In this document: piece by piece, positions 24,830 through 32,591 of the stretch
Layout: each line of letters opens with the position of its first letter
Position numbering within the stretch: the stretch's first letter is position 1
DNA from: JBFGCT01 sp041581055
GTDB taxonomy: Bacteria > Actinomycetota > Acidimicrobiia > Acidimicrobiales > Ilumatobacteraceae
NCBI GenBank assembly: GCA_041581055.1
Contig: JBFGCT010000011.1
Coordinates: 1 to 40,113, forward strand
Direction of reading: 5' to 3'
DNA length: 40,113 nucleotides
Made by a program: the position numbers and the translations under genes
Notes under the pieces: model-generated
What the model was told of the DNA's origin: nothing
The model's database searches: none
Seen by the model: the letters and a program-made list of their open reading frames with translations, nothing else

Positions 24830-24940
24830 CACCCGATTGTGCCATGAGCCGCCGCCGGGAGCGCCAGCGACCACGGCCGGCGCGCGGCCGGCCAACCGCG
24901 ACCGGCCACCACCCGCTCCGAGGCCGAGCACGCCAGTTCG

Positions 24941-25903
24941 TCAGGCGTCGACGGCCGCCAGCATCTCGTCGGCGGCGGTCCACGGGTCGGTCGTGCGGGC
25001 GACGACCGCGTCGGTCAACTCGTCCCACCGGTCGCCGGTGCAGATCTCGCGCGCCCGGCGCCCGAGCCGCTGGGCGACGATCTCGCGCAGCTCGTCGCGC
25101 GTGCGGAACGTTCGCCGGTCGTGGAGCACGCCCGACGCCTGGGCGTGCGCGCGATGCTCAAGCACGGCCTCCCACAGCTCCGGGACGCCGTCCCCGGTGG
25201 TCGCGACGCTGGTGAGGATCGGCGGCCGCCAGGCGTCCGTCGCAAGGTCGGAGAGGTCGAGCATCTGGAGCAGGTCGCGGCGGGTCTCCTCGACCCCCTT
25301 GCGATCGGCCTTGTTGATCACGAACACGTCGGCGATCTCCATCAGGCCGGCCTTGTTGGCCTGCACGCTGTCGCCCCACCCGGGGTTGACGACGACGACG
25401 GTCGTGTCGGCCTTGCCGGCGACCTCGACCTCGACCTGGCCGACGCCGACCGTCTCGACGAGGATCCACCGGCGGCCGATCGCGTCGAGCAGGCGCACCG
25501 CCTCGGGCGTCGCCAGCGAGAGCCCCCCGAGGTGGCCGCGGGTCGCCATCGAGCGGATGAACACCCCCGGGTCGGTGGCGTGGTCCTGCATCCGGACCCG
25601 GTCGCCGAGGATCGCCCCACCGGTGAACGGCGAGGACGGGTCGATCGCCAGCACGGCGACCTCCAGTTGCCGGCCCCGCAGGAGCCCGATCAGCGCGCTG
25701 GTCAGCGTGCTCTTGCCGGAGCCGGGAGCCCCGGTCATGCCGACCGTGTACGCCTCACCGCTGCGGGGGTACGCCAGCCGCCCGATCGCGCGCGCCGCGT
25801 CGTCGCCCCGCTCGATCAGCGAGAGCAGGCGGGCGGCGGCCCCGCGGTCTCCCTCGCGAGCCGCCGCGAACAACTCCTCGGGGGTCAGCCCGCGCAGACT
25901 CAC
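24941..25903 (-). CDS. meaB: MeaB/ArgK-type GTPase (methylmalonyl-CoA mutase chaperone)
   Basis: MeaB is a G3E-family GTPase that protects and reloads methylmalonyl-CoA mutase with adenosylcobalamin. The 320-residue product has Walker A GAPGSGKST (residues 58-66), the DPSSPFTGGAILGDRVRM switch region, FIRSMATRGHLGGLS, the ETVGVGQVEVEV segment with the G3 Glu, and the guanine-specificity motif NKAD. No mutase or epimerase gene is in the window. GTG at 25903 overlaps the preceding nifU-like stop as GTGA, so the pair is probably co-translated. The pairing of MeaB with a NifU C-terminal domain protein has no known functional basis that I can name. Confidence 0.93.
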   Translation of the reverse strand: MSLRGLTPEELFAAAREGDRGAAARLLSLIERGDDAARAIGRLAYPRSGEAYTVGMTGAPGSGKSTLTSALIGLLRGRQLEVAVLAIDPSSPFTGGAILGDRVRMQDHATDPGVFIRSMATRGHLGGLSLATPEAVRLLDAIGRRWILVETVGVGQVEVEVAGKADTTVVVVNPGWGDSVQANKAGLMEIADVFVINKADRKGVEETRRDLLQMLDLSDLATDAWRPPILTSVATTGDGVPELWEAVLEHRAHAQASGVLHDRRTFRTRDELREIVAQRLGRRAREICTGDRWDELTDAVVARTTDPWTAADEMLAAVDA

Positions 25904-26151
25904 GCAGCGGCCTCGGCGACGTTCACCACTTCGGTGACGCCGTCGACGCGGTCGCGCATGATCCGCTCGATGCCTGCCTTGAGGGTCTGCGTCGAGGCGG
26001 GGCAGCCGACGCAGGCGCCGACGAGCTCGACCGACACGACCCCCGTGGTCTCGTCGACGTCGTGCAGCACGATGTCGCCGCCATCGGCCTGGAGGGCCGG
26101 GCGGATCACTTCGATGGTGGCTTCGATCTGTTCGCGCATCGCACCGCACAT
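25900..26151 (-). CDS. NifU C-terminal domain iron-sulfur scaffold/carrier
   Basis: The 83-residue product is a single Nfu-type domain that carries and transfers Fe-S clusters. It has IRPALQADGGDIVLHDVD, then VELVGACVGCPASTQTLKAGIE with the CxxC cluster ligands C47 and C50, and a C-terminal ERIMRDRVDGVTEV. ATG at 26151 lies directly after an in-frame stop; ATG at 26139 is an equally plausible start, giving 79 residues. A TACGGT hexamer at 26170-26165 is 13 nt from the upper start. It overlaps meaB by four bases. Confidence 0.9.
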   Translation of the reverse strand: MCGAMREQIEATIEVIRPALQADGGDIVLHDVDETTGVVSVELVGACVGCPASTQTLKAGIERIMRDRVDGVTEVVNVAEAAA

Positions 26152-26155
26152 TCAA

Positions 26156-27568
26156 TCAGCGTCGACCGTACGATCGATCACCGTGCCCGCCCCGACGACC
26201 GCGCTTCTGGCCCACCAGGGCGGCTGGGACGAGATCCTGCTCATCGCCGGTCCGATCCTGATCATCGCCGGCCTGCTCGCCATCGCCAAGCGGCGCGCCG
26301 ACGCGGCCGCCCGCGATCGACCGACCTGACCGGTCACGGGACCAGGCCAGCAGGTCGACGATCACGCTGAACCGGTCCGGCTGGCGGAAGACGGGCGTGA
26401 AGTTCGGCGGCCGCTCGGTCGACAGCCACTCGTCGATCGCGAGCAGCGCCTCGCGCTGTCGCGCGAGGCTCGACCTCCGCGCCGCGTCCGCCTCGCTGAT
26501 CACCTCGAACGCCCGCTCGGGGAACGTGAAGTGCACGCTGTAGTGCCCGTTCGGCTCGGCCTTCTCACGGCCTTCGGCGAGCATGGCGAGCATCTCGATG
26601 TCCGGGTTGTGGTGCTCGCCATTGGCCGAGATCACGTAGTGCTCGGCGACGATGGTCTCGAAGGTCGAGGTCTCGACGTTGCGGCTGCTGCCGTGGTGCG
26701 GGATCTTGAACAGGTCGACATCGACCCGGCCCTGGCGGAGGAACCCCTGCGAATCGAGACCCTCGAGCAGGTGGTCGCCGCGCCCGTCGCCGGTCAGCAA
26801 CATCTTCTTCTTGCCGCGTTCGACCATCACCATGATGCTGGCGAGGTTGTGCTTGGAGGAGTCGGCGAACGACTCGGCCCTGGACTTCTCCTTCTTCAGG
26901 ATCTTCTCGAGGTCGCGCTTCCACTGCTTGCGCAGCAGCTCGATCCGCTCCTCGTCCGGCCCGATGATGGTCATCTTCAGGCCCGGCGACAACTGGAACG
27001 GGCCCGGGTGCCCCGGACAGTCGCGGCGTACCAGACCTCCGCCGAACTCGTCGTTGACCGGGATCTGGCCCGGTCCGACCGCGAAGTCGCGGAGCTCACG
27101 GCACTGGCCGGTGCTGGCGACCCAGGCCTGGATGTCGTCGGACCGGGCCGCACCCGGATCGCCAAGGACCGACAGCGCCGTCGCCTTGGTGTCGTCGGTC
27201 GCCGCCGACAGATCGCCGAAGGCCAGGTCGTCGAACCCGTTCACCCACATCTTGGCGATCGAGACCGCCGGCTCGTCGAGTGGCGCGTTCTCGGCCTCGA
27301 GGTGGCGCTTGAGGTCGAGCAGGCCCTGGACGTGGTCGGCGTCGGCGTGGCTGACCATCACGAGGTCGAGTGGGATCTTGCCCCGGTCCAACTTGGCGGC
27401 GAACTCGACGCGCAACTCCTCGAGCCGCGGGCGGAGGTAGTTCGCGTACACCTTGCGGTGTCCACCGTCGATCAACATCCACTTCGGGTTGGCGACGGTC
27501 CCGTGGTGCAGGATCAACGCGTCACCCTTGCCGGCGTACACGGCCTCGAGCGCGAAGCGCATCGTCAT
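26156..27568 (-). CDS. ComEC-like metallo-beta-lactamase-fold hydrolase
   Basis: The 470-residue product has a metallo-beta-lactamase fold closest to the ComEC/Rec2 C-terminal type: LIDGGHRKVYANYLRPRL, metal motif SHADADH (H74, D76, D78, H79), LLTGDGRGDHLLEGL with D261, KIPHHGSSRN with H291-H292, and SANGEHHNPD with H319-H320. All metal ligands appear present, so it should be an active nuclease, phosphodiesterase or similar hydrolase. A Lys-rich helix at about 215-232 interrupts the fold. There is no signal peptide or membrane segment. ATG at 27568 has GAGGAGGGA just upstream, overlapping the stop of the subtilase gene 13 bases before it, so the two form an operon. The last 60 residues are low-complexity and antisense to another ORF; the domain seems to end near residue 410, so the natural end may be affected by a frameshift. 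Confidence 0.8.
   Translation of the reverse strand: MTMRFALEAVYAGKGDALILHHGTVANPKWMLIDGGHRKVYANYLRPRLEELRVEFAAKLDRGKIPLDLVMVSHADADHVQGLLDLKRHLEAENAPLDEPAVSIAKMWVNGFDDLAFGDLSAATDDTKATALSVLGDPGAARSDDIQAWVASTGQCRELRDFAVGPGQIPVNDEFGGGLVRRDCPGHPGPFQLSPGLKMTIIGPDEERIELLRKQWKRDLEKILKKEKSRAESFADSSKHNLASIMVMVERGKKKMLLTGDGRGDHLLEGLDSQGFLRQGRVDVDLFKIPHHGSSRNVETSTFETIVAEHYVISANGEHHNPDIEMLAMLAEGREKAEPNGHYSVHFTFPERAFEVISEADAARRSSLARQREALLAIDEWLSTERPPNFTPVFRQPDRFSVIVDLLAWSRDRSGRSIAGGRVGAPLGDGEQAGDDQDRTGDEQDLVPAALVGQKRGRRGGHGDRSYGRR
26165..26174. promoter_or_regulatory. Bidirectional promoter nifU-like / small membrane ORF with shared TA
   Basis: The 10-mer ACCGTACGAT reads TACGGT on the minus strand (toward the nifU-like gene, 13 nt from ATG 26151) and TACGAT on the plus strand (8 nt from GTG 26183). 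The TA at 26169-26170 is shared by both hexamers. Confidence 0.5.
26183..26329 (+). CDS. Small single-pass membrane protein, 48 residues
   Basis: GTG at 26183 opens a 48-residue ORF starting PAPTTALLAHQGGWDE, then one membrane helix (about 19-35, LLIAGPILIIAGLLAIA), then a basic tail beginning KRRADAAARDR. The positive charges after the helix predict an out-in orientation with the N-terminus outside. The HQGGWDEILLIAGP segment looks like a conserved small actinobacterial protein in my memory, but I cannot name a family. A TACGAT hexamer 8 nt upstream supports expression. It lies entirely antisense to the last 60 codons of the metallo-beta-lactamase gene. Confidence 0.6.
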   Translation: MPAPTTALLAHQGGWDEILLIAGPILIIAGLLAIAKRRADAAARDRPT

Positions 27569-27581
27569 GTTGGGTCCCTCC

Positions 27582-29516
27582 TCAGAAGCTCTGCATGGCG
27601 CGCAGGACATCGACGAGCCCGGCGCCCTGGTACGAGCGCTCCCGGCCGAGGTCGGTCGCCGTTTCGACCAGGATCGACTTCACCCGCGCCGGGTCGCCGA
27701 TCAGCTCCCGGTGCCGGCACATCAGCAGCGCCGCCGCGCCGCTGACGTGTGGCGCCGCCTGACTGGTGCCGTCCTTGCGCTCGGCGCCGTTGCCCGGGAC
27801 GGTCGACAGGATCTTCTCCCCCGGCGCGACGAGGTCGGGTTTCATCCGGCCGTCGCCGGTCGGCCCGCGACTCGAGAAATAGGAGACCCCGTAGGCGTGC
27901 GGCTGCCGGCTGTGCGTCGCCCCGACCGTGATCACCTGTTCGGCGTTTCCGGGGTCGGCGATGCTGGCCGAGCGGTACCCGCGCTCTGTCGTGCCCTGCT
28001 CGGACGTGAACACCGCCCGCCCCGAGTTCCCGGCCGCGGCGACGACGACGACGCCGTTGTTCACCAGGCGGATCGACTCCTCGCACACCGGGCTCCGGCC
28101 ACACGCGAAGTTCCTGACGTCGTGGAACACCGAGAGGCTGAGGTTGGCGCCGTGCACCTCGATGTTGTCGAACTGCGTGTTCAGGTAGCGCACGAACTGC
28201 AGGGCCGACATCACCGCGAACTCGTTGCCGATGTTGCCGTCGAAGACCCGCAGGTCGTACATCTCGATCTGCGGGCACATCCCCGTGAGCGGCCACGTCT
28301 GCCGCTTGGCCCCGCTCGGCGGGCCGATCGGGTCGTCCGGCTCGAGGCCGGGGTCCCAGTCGGCGCCGATGATCCCCGCCACGTGCGTCCCGTGCGCCGA
28401 CTTCGGGACTCGGTACCCGGCCGTCGTGTGCGGCACCCCGAGCGGGTGTTCGCCGCCGGCCAACTCCTCCTCGACCGCCTTCCAGTCGAGGAGCCGCCCG
28501 CTCATCAATCCGAGCCGTTGCTGTTGCACCAATTGATCGCGGATGTGGGCGAAGTCGTAGGTCGCCTTGATCCGCGTGTTGTTCCCCCCGCCGAACGGCT
28601 CCGGGTGGGGAAGACCCGTCGTCCGATCGCGTTTGCGAAACGCGTCATGGGTGGCGTCGATTCCCGAATCGACGACCGCCCAGCGGATTCCCTCGCCGGC
28701 GATGTCGAACGTGCGCGTCACGACGTCGGCCTTCGTCCCCGGCACCGACTGATACACCGACCGATCGATCTCGCGGTTCAGATTGATCGAGAACACCCAG
28801 TCGTCGCCACCCGCGCCGGCGACGTCGTCGTCGATCTCGGAGAGCAGATCGATGAACCACGTGGCGATCGTGTTCGGGTTGCGCGCCCCGTGATCGCGCT
28901 TGGACGGATTGTTGGAGTGCTCGATCAGGAAGTACAGGTGCGCCGCCCAGATCAGATCGTCGCCGATCAACCAGTGCCCCGCCGACCTTGCCGTCGGCTC
29001 GCCGCTCGTCGATGGTCGGTCACGGCGCTTGATCAGGTACGTCAAGCCCTCGACCAGCTGTTGTCTGGCCACGCCCGCGGTGCGCTCGTCGGAGAACAGC
29101 GTCGTCGGCGTCATGTTCGGCACCGGCACCAGATCGTCGTTCCACCAACGGCTCAGCGGCAGGACGACCTGGACGAGCTCGAGGAAGGTCAGTCTGATCG
29201 CGACGACACTCTGGTTGTACGCGATCCGCAGCTGTCGCTCGCGGCTGGACAGACCCCGCGCCGCGGCCGCCTCGACGGCCGCCTGGTCGTCGGGGACGAT
29301 CCCGAACGACTGCTGCATCCGGTAGGCGAGCTCGCCCGGCTGCTTCGACCAGTCCGGCGTGAGGAGGATGTCGACGGGCGTGTCCTTGGGGGCCGTGCCG
29401 TATTTGGCGTAGACGTCGAGCAGGACGGGCGAGTCTTGTGTGAATCGATGACGGTCGAAGGTCCCATAGACCATCTCGCCGAAGAACTCCGAGTCGCGGT
29501 TCACTTTCTCGGCCAC
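27582..29516 (-). CDS. Cytoplasmic S8 (subtilisin-like) peptidase with long N-terminal region
   Basis: The 644-residue product is a subtilase with all catalytic residues: D283 in WAVVDSGID, H375 in HGTHVAGI, N497 in AAAGNSG, and S585 in GTSQAAPHVSGAAALL. The insertion between Asp and His is long (about 90 residues). The first 270 residues have no signal peptide, no membrane segment and no inhibitor-like propeptide that I recognise; they look mainly helical and start MAEKVNRDSEFFGEM. So the protease is predicted to act inside the cell, unlike most subtilases. GTG at 29516 has GGAGGGGG about 5 nt upstream and a TACGGT hexamer at 29561-29556. Its stop overlaps the ribosome binding site of the metallo-beta-lactamase gene, giving tight coupling. 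Function of the pair is unknown. Confidence 0.88.
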   Translation of the reverse strand: MAEKVNRDSEFFGEMVYGTFDRHRFTQDSPVLLDVYAKYGTAPKDTPVDILLTPDWSKQPGELAYRMQQSFGIVPDDQAAVEAAAARGLSSRERQLRIAYNQSVVAIRLTFLELVQVVLPLSRWWNDDLVPVPNMTPTTLFSDERTAGVARQQLVEGLTYLIKRRDRPSTSGEPTARSAGHWLIGDDLIWAAHLYFLIEHSNNPSKRDHGARNPNTIATWFIDLLSEIDDDVAGAGGDDWVFSINLNREIDRSVYQSVPGTKADVVTRTFDIAGEGIRWAVVDSGIDATHDAFRKRDRTTGLPHPEPFGGGNNTRIKATYDFAHIRDQLVQQQRLGLMSGRLLDWKAVEEELAGGEHPLGVPHTTAGYRVPKSAHGTHVAGIIGADWDPGLEPDDPIGPPSGAKRQTWPLTGMCPQIEMYDLRVFDGNIGNEFAVMSALQFVRYLNTQFDNIEVHGANLSLSVFHDVRNFACGRSPVCEESIRLVNNGVVVVAAAGNSGRAVFTSEQGTTERGYRSASIADPGNAEQVITVGATHSRQPHAYGVSYFSSRGPTGDGRMKPDLVAPGEKILSTVPGNGAERKDGTSQAAPHVSGAAALLMCRHRELIGDPARVKSILVETATDLGRERSYQGAGLVDVLRAMQSF

Positions 29517-29555
29517 GCGCGCCCCCTCCGCTGGTCATTTGTCGGCTCGGGGTCG

Positions 29556-29561
29556 ACCGTA
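29556..29561 (-). promoter_or_regulatory. Probable -10 element of the S8-MBL operon
   Basis: TACGGT on the minus strand, 39 nt upstream of GTG 29516. This predicts a leader of about 30 nt containing the GGAGGGGG ribosome binding site. Confidence 0.45.
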
Positions 29562-29681
29562 CTCCTTCAACTGGGCCCTGGCCAGTGCCGTGACCGTGAG
29601 CGTTCGGGGTGTCGACGTCGAGTCAACTCGCCGGTGGAACACGGCAAACGCTTGCGGTCAGGGCACTCGTGCCGCGCCTGC

Positions 29682-30965
29682 TCAGCCTCCACGCCGCTCG
29701 ATCGCCGCGCCGACGGCCTGGAGCCGGCCGACGAGGTCGTCGTAGCCGCGGTCGATGTGGCTCACCCCGGTGATCTCGGTCTCGCCCTCGGCGGCCAACC
29801 CGGCCACGACCATCGCCGCGCCGGCGCGGATGTCGTGGGCCCGCACCGGCGCGCCCGAGAGGCGGGGCACGCCGCGCACCACCGCGTGGTGCCCGCTGGT
29901 GCGCACGTCGGCGCCGAGCCGCTGGAGCTCCTCGACGTAACGGAATCGGCCCGGGTAGAGGTTCTCGGTGACGATGCCGACCCCGTCGGCGACCGCCAGC
30001 ATCGTGATGATCAAGGGCTTGTAGTCGGTCGCGATGCCGGGGTACGGGAGCGTCGCCACGTCGATCGAACGGAGGCGGTCGACGGCGACGACGTGCAGAC
30101 CGTCGTCGGTCGGGGTCATCTCGATACCCATCTCGCCGAACCGGTCGAGCAGCATCGTCATGTGCTCGGGCCGGGCGCCGACGACATCGAGCTCTCCGCC
30201 CGAGACGGCGACCGCCGCGAGGTAGGTCGCGGCCTGGATGCGGTCCGGGACCGTGCGGTGGCCGACGGCGTGCAGCGACCCGCGCTCGACGCCCTCGATG
30301 ACGAGCGTCGACGTGCCGATGCCCGAGACGTCGGCGCCCATCGCGACGAGGAACTCGCAGAGGTCGATGATCTCGGGCTCGCGTGCCGCGTTGTCGATTC
30401 GGGTCGTGCCACGCGCGAACACCGCGGCCGTCAGGAGGTTCTCGGTCGCCCCGACGCTCGGGAAGTCGAACGTGATGTCGGCCCCGTGGAGGCGGTCGGC
30501 GAACGCCTCCAGGTAGCCGTGGCTGAACTTGAACGTCGCCCCCATCGCTTCGAGGCCGGCGACGTGCATGTCGATCGGGCGGGCCCCGAAATCGTCCCCT
30601 CCGGGCAGCGAGAGCCGGACGTGGCCACACCGCGTGAGCAGCGGGCCGAGCACGTTGATCGACGCCCGGATCCGCTCGACGAGCTCGTACGGCGCGACCG
30701 GGGTGATGTCGCCGGTGTTGACCAACACCAACGAGCCCGGCTCGGCGCGCGTCATCCGCACGCCGATCGCCTCGAGCAGGTCGCCCATGATCGACACGTC
30801 GACGATGTCGGGAACGTTGCTCAGCTCGAACACCCCGTCGGTGAGGAGCGTGGTCGCCATCAGCTTGAGCACGGAGTTCTTGGCGCCGGGGACGACGATC
30901 GTGCCCTCCAGCGGCCCCGTGCTGCGCACCGCGATCGTCTCGCCCGCGTCTCCCGACGATTCCAT
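29682..30965 (-). CDS. murA: UDP-GlcNAc 1-carboxyvinyltransferase MurA (Asp at catalytic Cys site)
   Basis: MurA performs the first committed step of peptidoglycan synthesis, adding enolpyruvate from PEP to UDP-GlcNAc. The 427-residue product has VPGAKNSVLKLMA (K29 and N30, matching K22 and N23 of Escherichia coli), RIRASINVLGPLL, and the active-site loop PGGDDFGARP at 121-130. The residue at 124 is Asp where Escherichia coli has Cys115. Cys-to-Asp is the change known from Mycobacterium and Chlamydia to make MurA insensitive to fosfomycin while keeping activity. The C-terminal TDYKPLIITMLAVADG and ENLYPGRFRYVEEL are standard. ATG at 30965 has CATACT at 30979-30974, 8 nt upstream, overlapping the promoter of the divergent MFS gene. 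Confidence 0.96.
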   Translation of the reverse strand: MESSGDAGETIAVRSTGPLEGTIVVPGAKNSVLKLMATTLLTDGVFELSNVPDIVDVSIMGDLLEAIGVRMTRAEPGSLVLVNTGDITPVAPYELVERIRASINVLGPLLTRCGHVRLSLPGGDDFGARPIDMHVAGLEAMGATFKFSHGYLEAFADRLHGADITFDFPSVGATENLLTAAVFARGTTRIDNAAREPEIIDLCEFLVAMGADVSGIGTSTLVIEGVERGSLHAVGHRTVPDRIQAATYLAAVAVSGGELDVVGARPEHMTMLLDRFGEMGIEMTPTDDGLHVVAVDRLRSIDVATLPYPGIATDYKPLIITMLAVADGVGIVTENLYPGRFRYVEELQRLGADVRTSGHHAVVRGVPRLSGAPVRAHDIRAGAAMVVAGLAAEGETEITGVSHIDRGYDDLVGRLQAVGAAIERRGG

Positions 30966-30973
30966 GACGCACC

Positions 30974-30981
30974 AGTATGCT
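30974..30981. promoter_or_regulatory. Overlapping divergent -10 elements, murA / MFS gene
   Basis: Plus-strand TATGCT at 30976-30981 is 6 nt from GTG 30988; minus-strand CATACT at 30979-30974 is 8 nt from ATG 30965. The hexamers overlap by four base pairs and the starts are only 22 bp apart. Confidence 0.5.
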
Positions 30982-30987
30982 CCCGGC

Positions 30988-32550
30988 GTGCACCCAGGCG
31001 GGCGAATCCTCACCCGACGCTGGCCCGCGGACCCGCAGCACCTCGACCGGATCGCCGTGCCGCGCGACGATCTCGTGCTCGAATCCGGTCCCGTCGCCGA
31101 CCCGGAGGCCGACCCCGGAACCGACCCCGGGACCGGCCGGCCGCCGCTCCACTTCGGGCAACGGCAGGGACCGTTCACCACCTACCGCCGCACGGTCGAG
31201 GTCGGCGCCGACGAGATCACCGAGCGGACGACGTACCGCCTGAACATCCCGTGGTTCGGCTGGCTGTTCCGGCCACCGGTGCGCGCCGTGATCGCGCGGC
31301 GGATCTCCCATCGGGGGTGGTGGGCGCCACCCGACCGACTCGACTCGACACAGGTCTTGGTGATCGGCCTGCTGGCGGCGGCGTCGATGAGCGCGGCGTT
31401 CGTCAACACGTTGTTCACGCAGACGGTCAACTTCGCCGCCGACGACTTCGATGTGGGCGACACCGGCATCGGGGTCTCCGGCGCCGTCGTCCGCGCCGGC
31501 ATTCTCATCGCCCTCCCCGCGACGGTGGTCGCCGACCGCATCGGCCGCCGCCGTGTGATCACGGTGGTCGCCTGGCTCGGGCCACTGTTGTCGCTGGTCG
31601 GCGCGTTGGCGCCGACGTTCCCGATCCTCGTCGCCTCGCAGACGATCGCCCGCCCGATGGGGATCGCCCTCGCCATCCTGATCGGGGTCGTCGCCGCGGA
31701 GGAGATGCCGCGCAACAGCCGGGCGTACGCGATCAGCGTGCTGGCGATGTCGGCCGGATTCGGTGCGGGGATCGCCGTGATGTCGTTGCGGCTGGCCGAC
31801 ACCGGCGCGAGCGGGTGGCGGCTCGTCTACGTCGTGTCGGCGATCTGGTGCGTCGTCGCCCTCGACCTGTCGCGGCGGCTGCCCGAGACCCGGCGGTTCA
31901 CCGCCGCCCACATCGCCCACCCCGGGCCGGCCCCGCGGCTCGACCGGCGCAAGCTGCTCCTGCTGGCCACGGTCGCCTTCGCCGGGAACATCTTCGTCGC
32001 GCCGGCGAGCTTCTTCCAGAACCGCTACCTGACCGAGGTGCACGACTTCTCCGGGGGCCACATCGGCCTCTTCTCGATCGCCATCGGCACGCCGGCCGGC
32101 GTCGGGCTGATCATCGGCGGGCGGATCGCCGACACGCGGGGCCGGCGCCGGCTGATCGCGTTCGCCCTCCCGGCCTCGACCGCCGCGGTCGTCGGCGCCT
32201 ACTCGTTCGGCGGTCCGCCGCTGTGGATGTTCTCCCTCGCCGCGGGCATCCTCGGCAGCGCGGCGTACCCCGCGCTCGCGGTGTACCGCGCCGAGCTGTT
32301 CCCGACCGGCAACCGCAGCCGCGCCGCGGGCCTGATCACGGCGGCGGCGCTGATCGGCGGGATCGGCGGGTTGATCGCCACCGGGGTGCTGCTCGACGAC
32401 GACCGGTCGTTCACGGCCGTGATGGGGCTGATGGCGATCGGCCAGGTGATCGTGACCGTCCTCGTCGTCGCCTTCTACCCCGAGACCGCCCACCGCGAGC
32501 TCGAGGACCTCAACCCCGAAGACCGCGACATCGGCCTGCCGCTGATCTGA
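30988..32550 (+). CDS. MFS transporter with about 125-residue cytosolic N-terminal extension
   Basis: The 520-residue product has an MFS core from about residue 127, with the loop 2-3 motif VVADRIGRRRVITVVAWLG, a helix 5 region RPMGIALAILIGVVAAEE, and the second-half motif GRIADTRGRRRLIAF. Before the core is a cytosolic segment: a Pro/Asp-rich stretch (LESGPVADPEADPGTDPGT), then FTTYRRTVEVGADEITERTTYRLNIPWFGWLF, which looks like a small beta-structured domain that I have seen at the head of actinobacterial MFS proteins. The extension is longer than in ordinary MFS proteins and may be a regulatory or lipid-contact element. GTG at 30988 is set by TATGCT 6 nt upstream. Substrate unknown. Confidence 0.85.
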   Translation: MHPGGRILTRRWPADPQHLDRIAVPRDDLVLESGPVADPEADPGTDPGTGRPPLHFGQRQGPFTTYRRTVEVGADEITERTTYRLNIPWFGWLFRPPVRAVIARRISHRGWWAPPDRLDSTQVLVIGLLAAASMSAAFVNTLFTQTVNFAADDFDVGDTGIGVSGAVVRAGILIALPATVVADRIGRRRVITVVAWLGPLLSLVGALAPTFPILVASQTIARPMGIALAILIGVVAAEEMPRNSRAYAISVLAMSAGFGAGIAVMSLRLADTGASGWRLVYVVSAIWCVVALDLSRRLPETRRFTAAHIAHPGPAPRLDRRKLLLLATVAFAGNIFVAPASFFQNRYLTEVHDFSGGHIGLFSIAIGTPAGVGLIIGGRIADTRGRRRLIAFALPASTAAVVGAYSFGGPPLWMFSLAAGILGSAAYPALAVYRAELFPTGNRSRAAGLITAAALIGGIGGLIATGVLLDDDRSFTAVMGLMAIGQVIVTVLVVAFYPETAHRELEDLNPEDRDIGLPLI

Positions 32551-32591
32551 GCCCGACCGCCTTCGCCGCGTTCGTTCGCCCGCGGCGCGGG

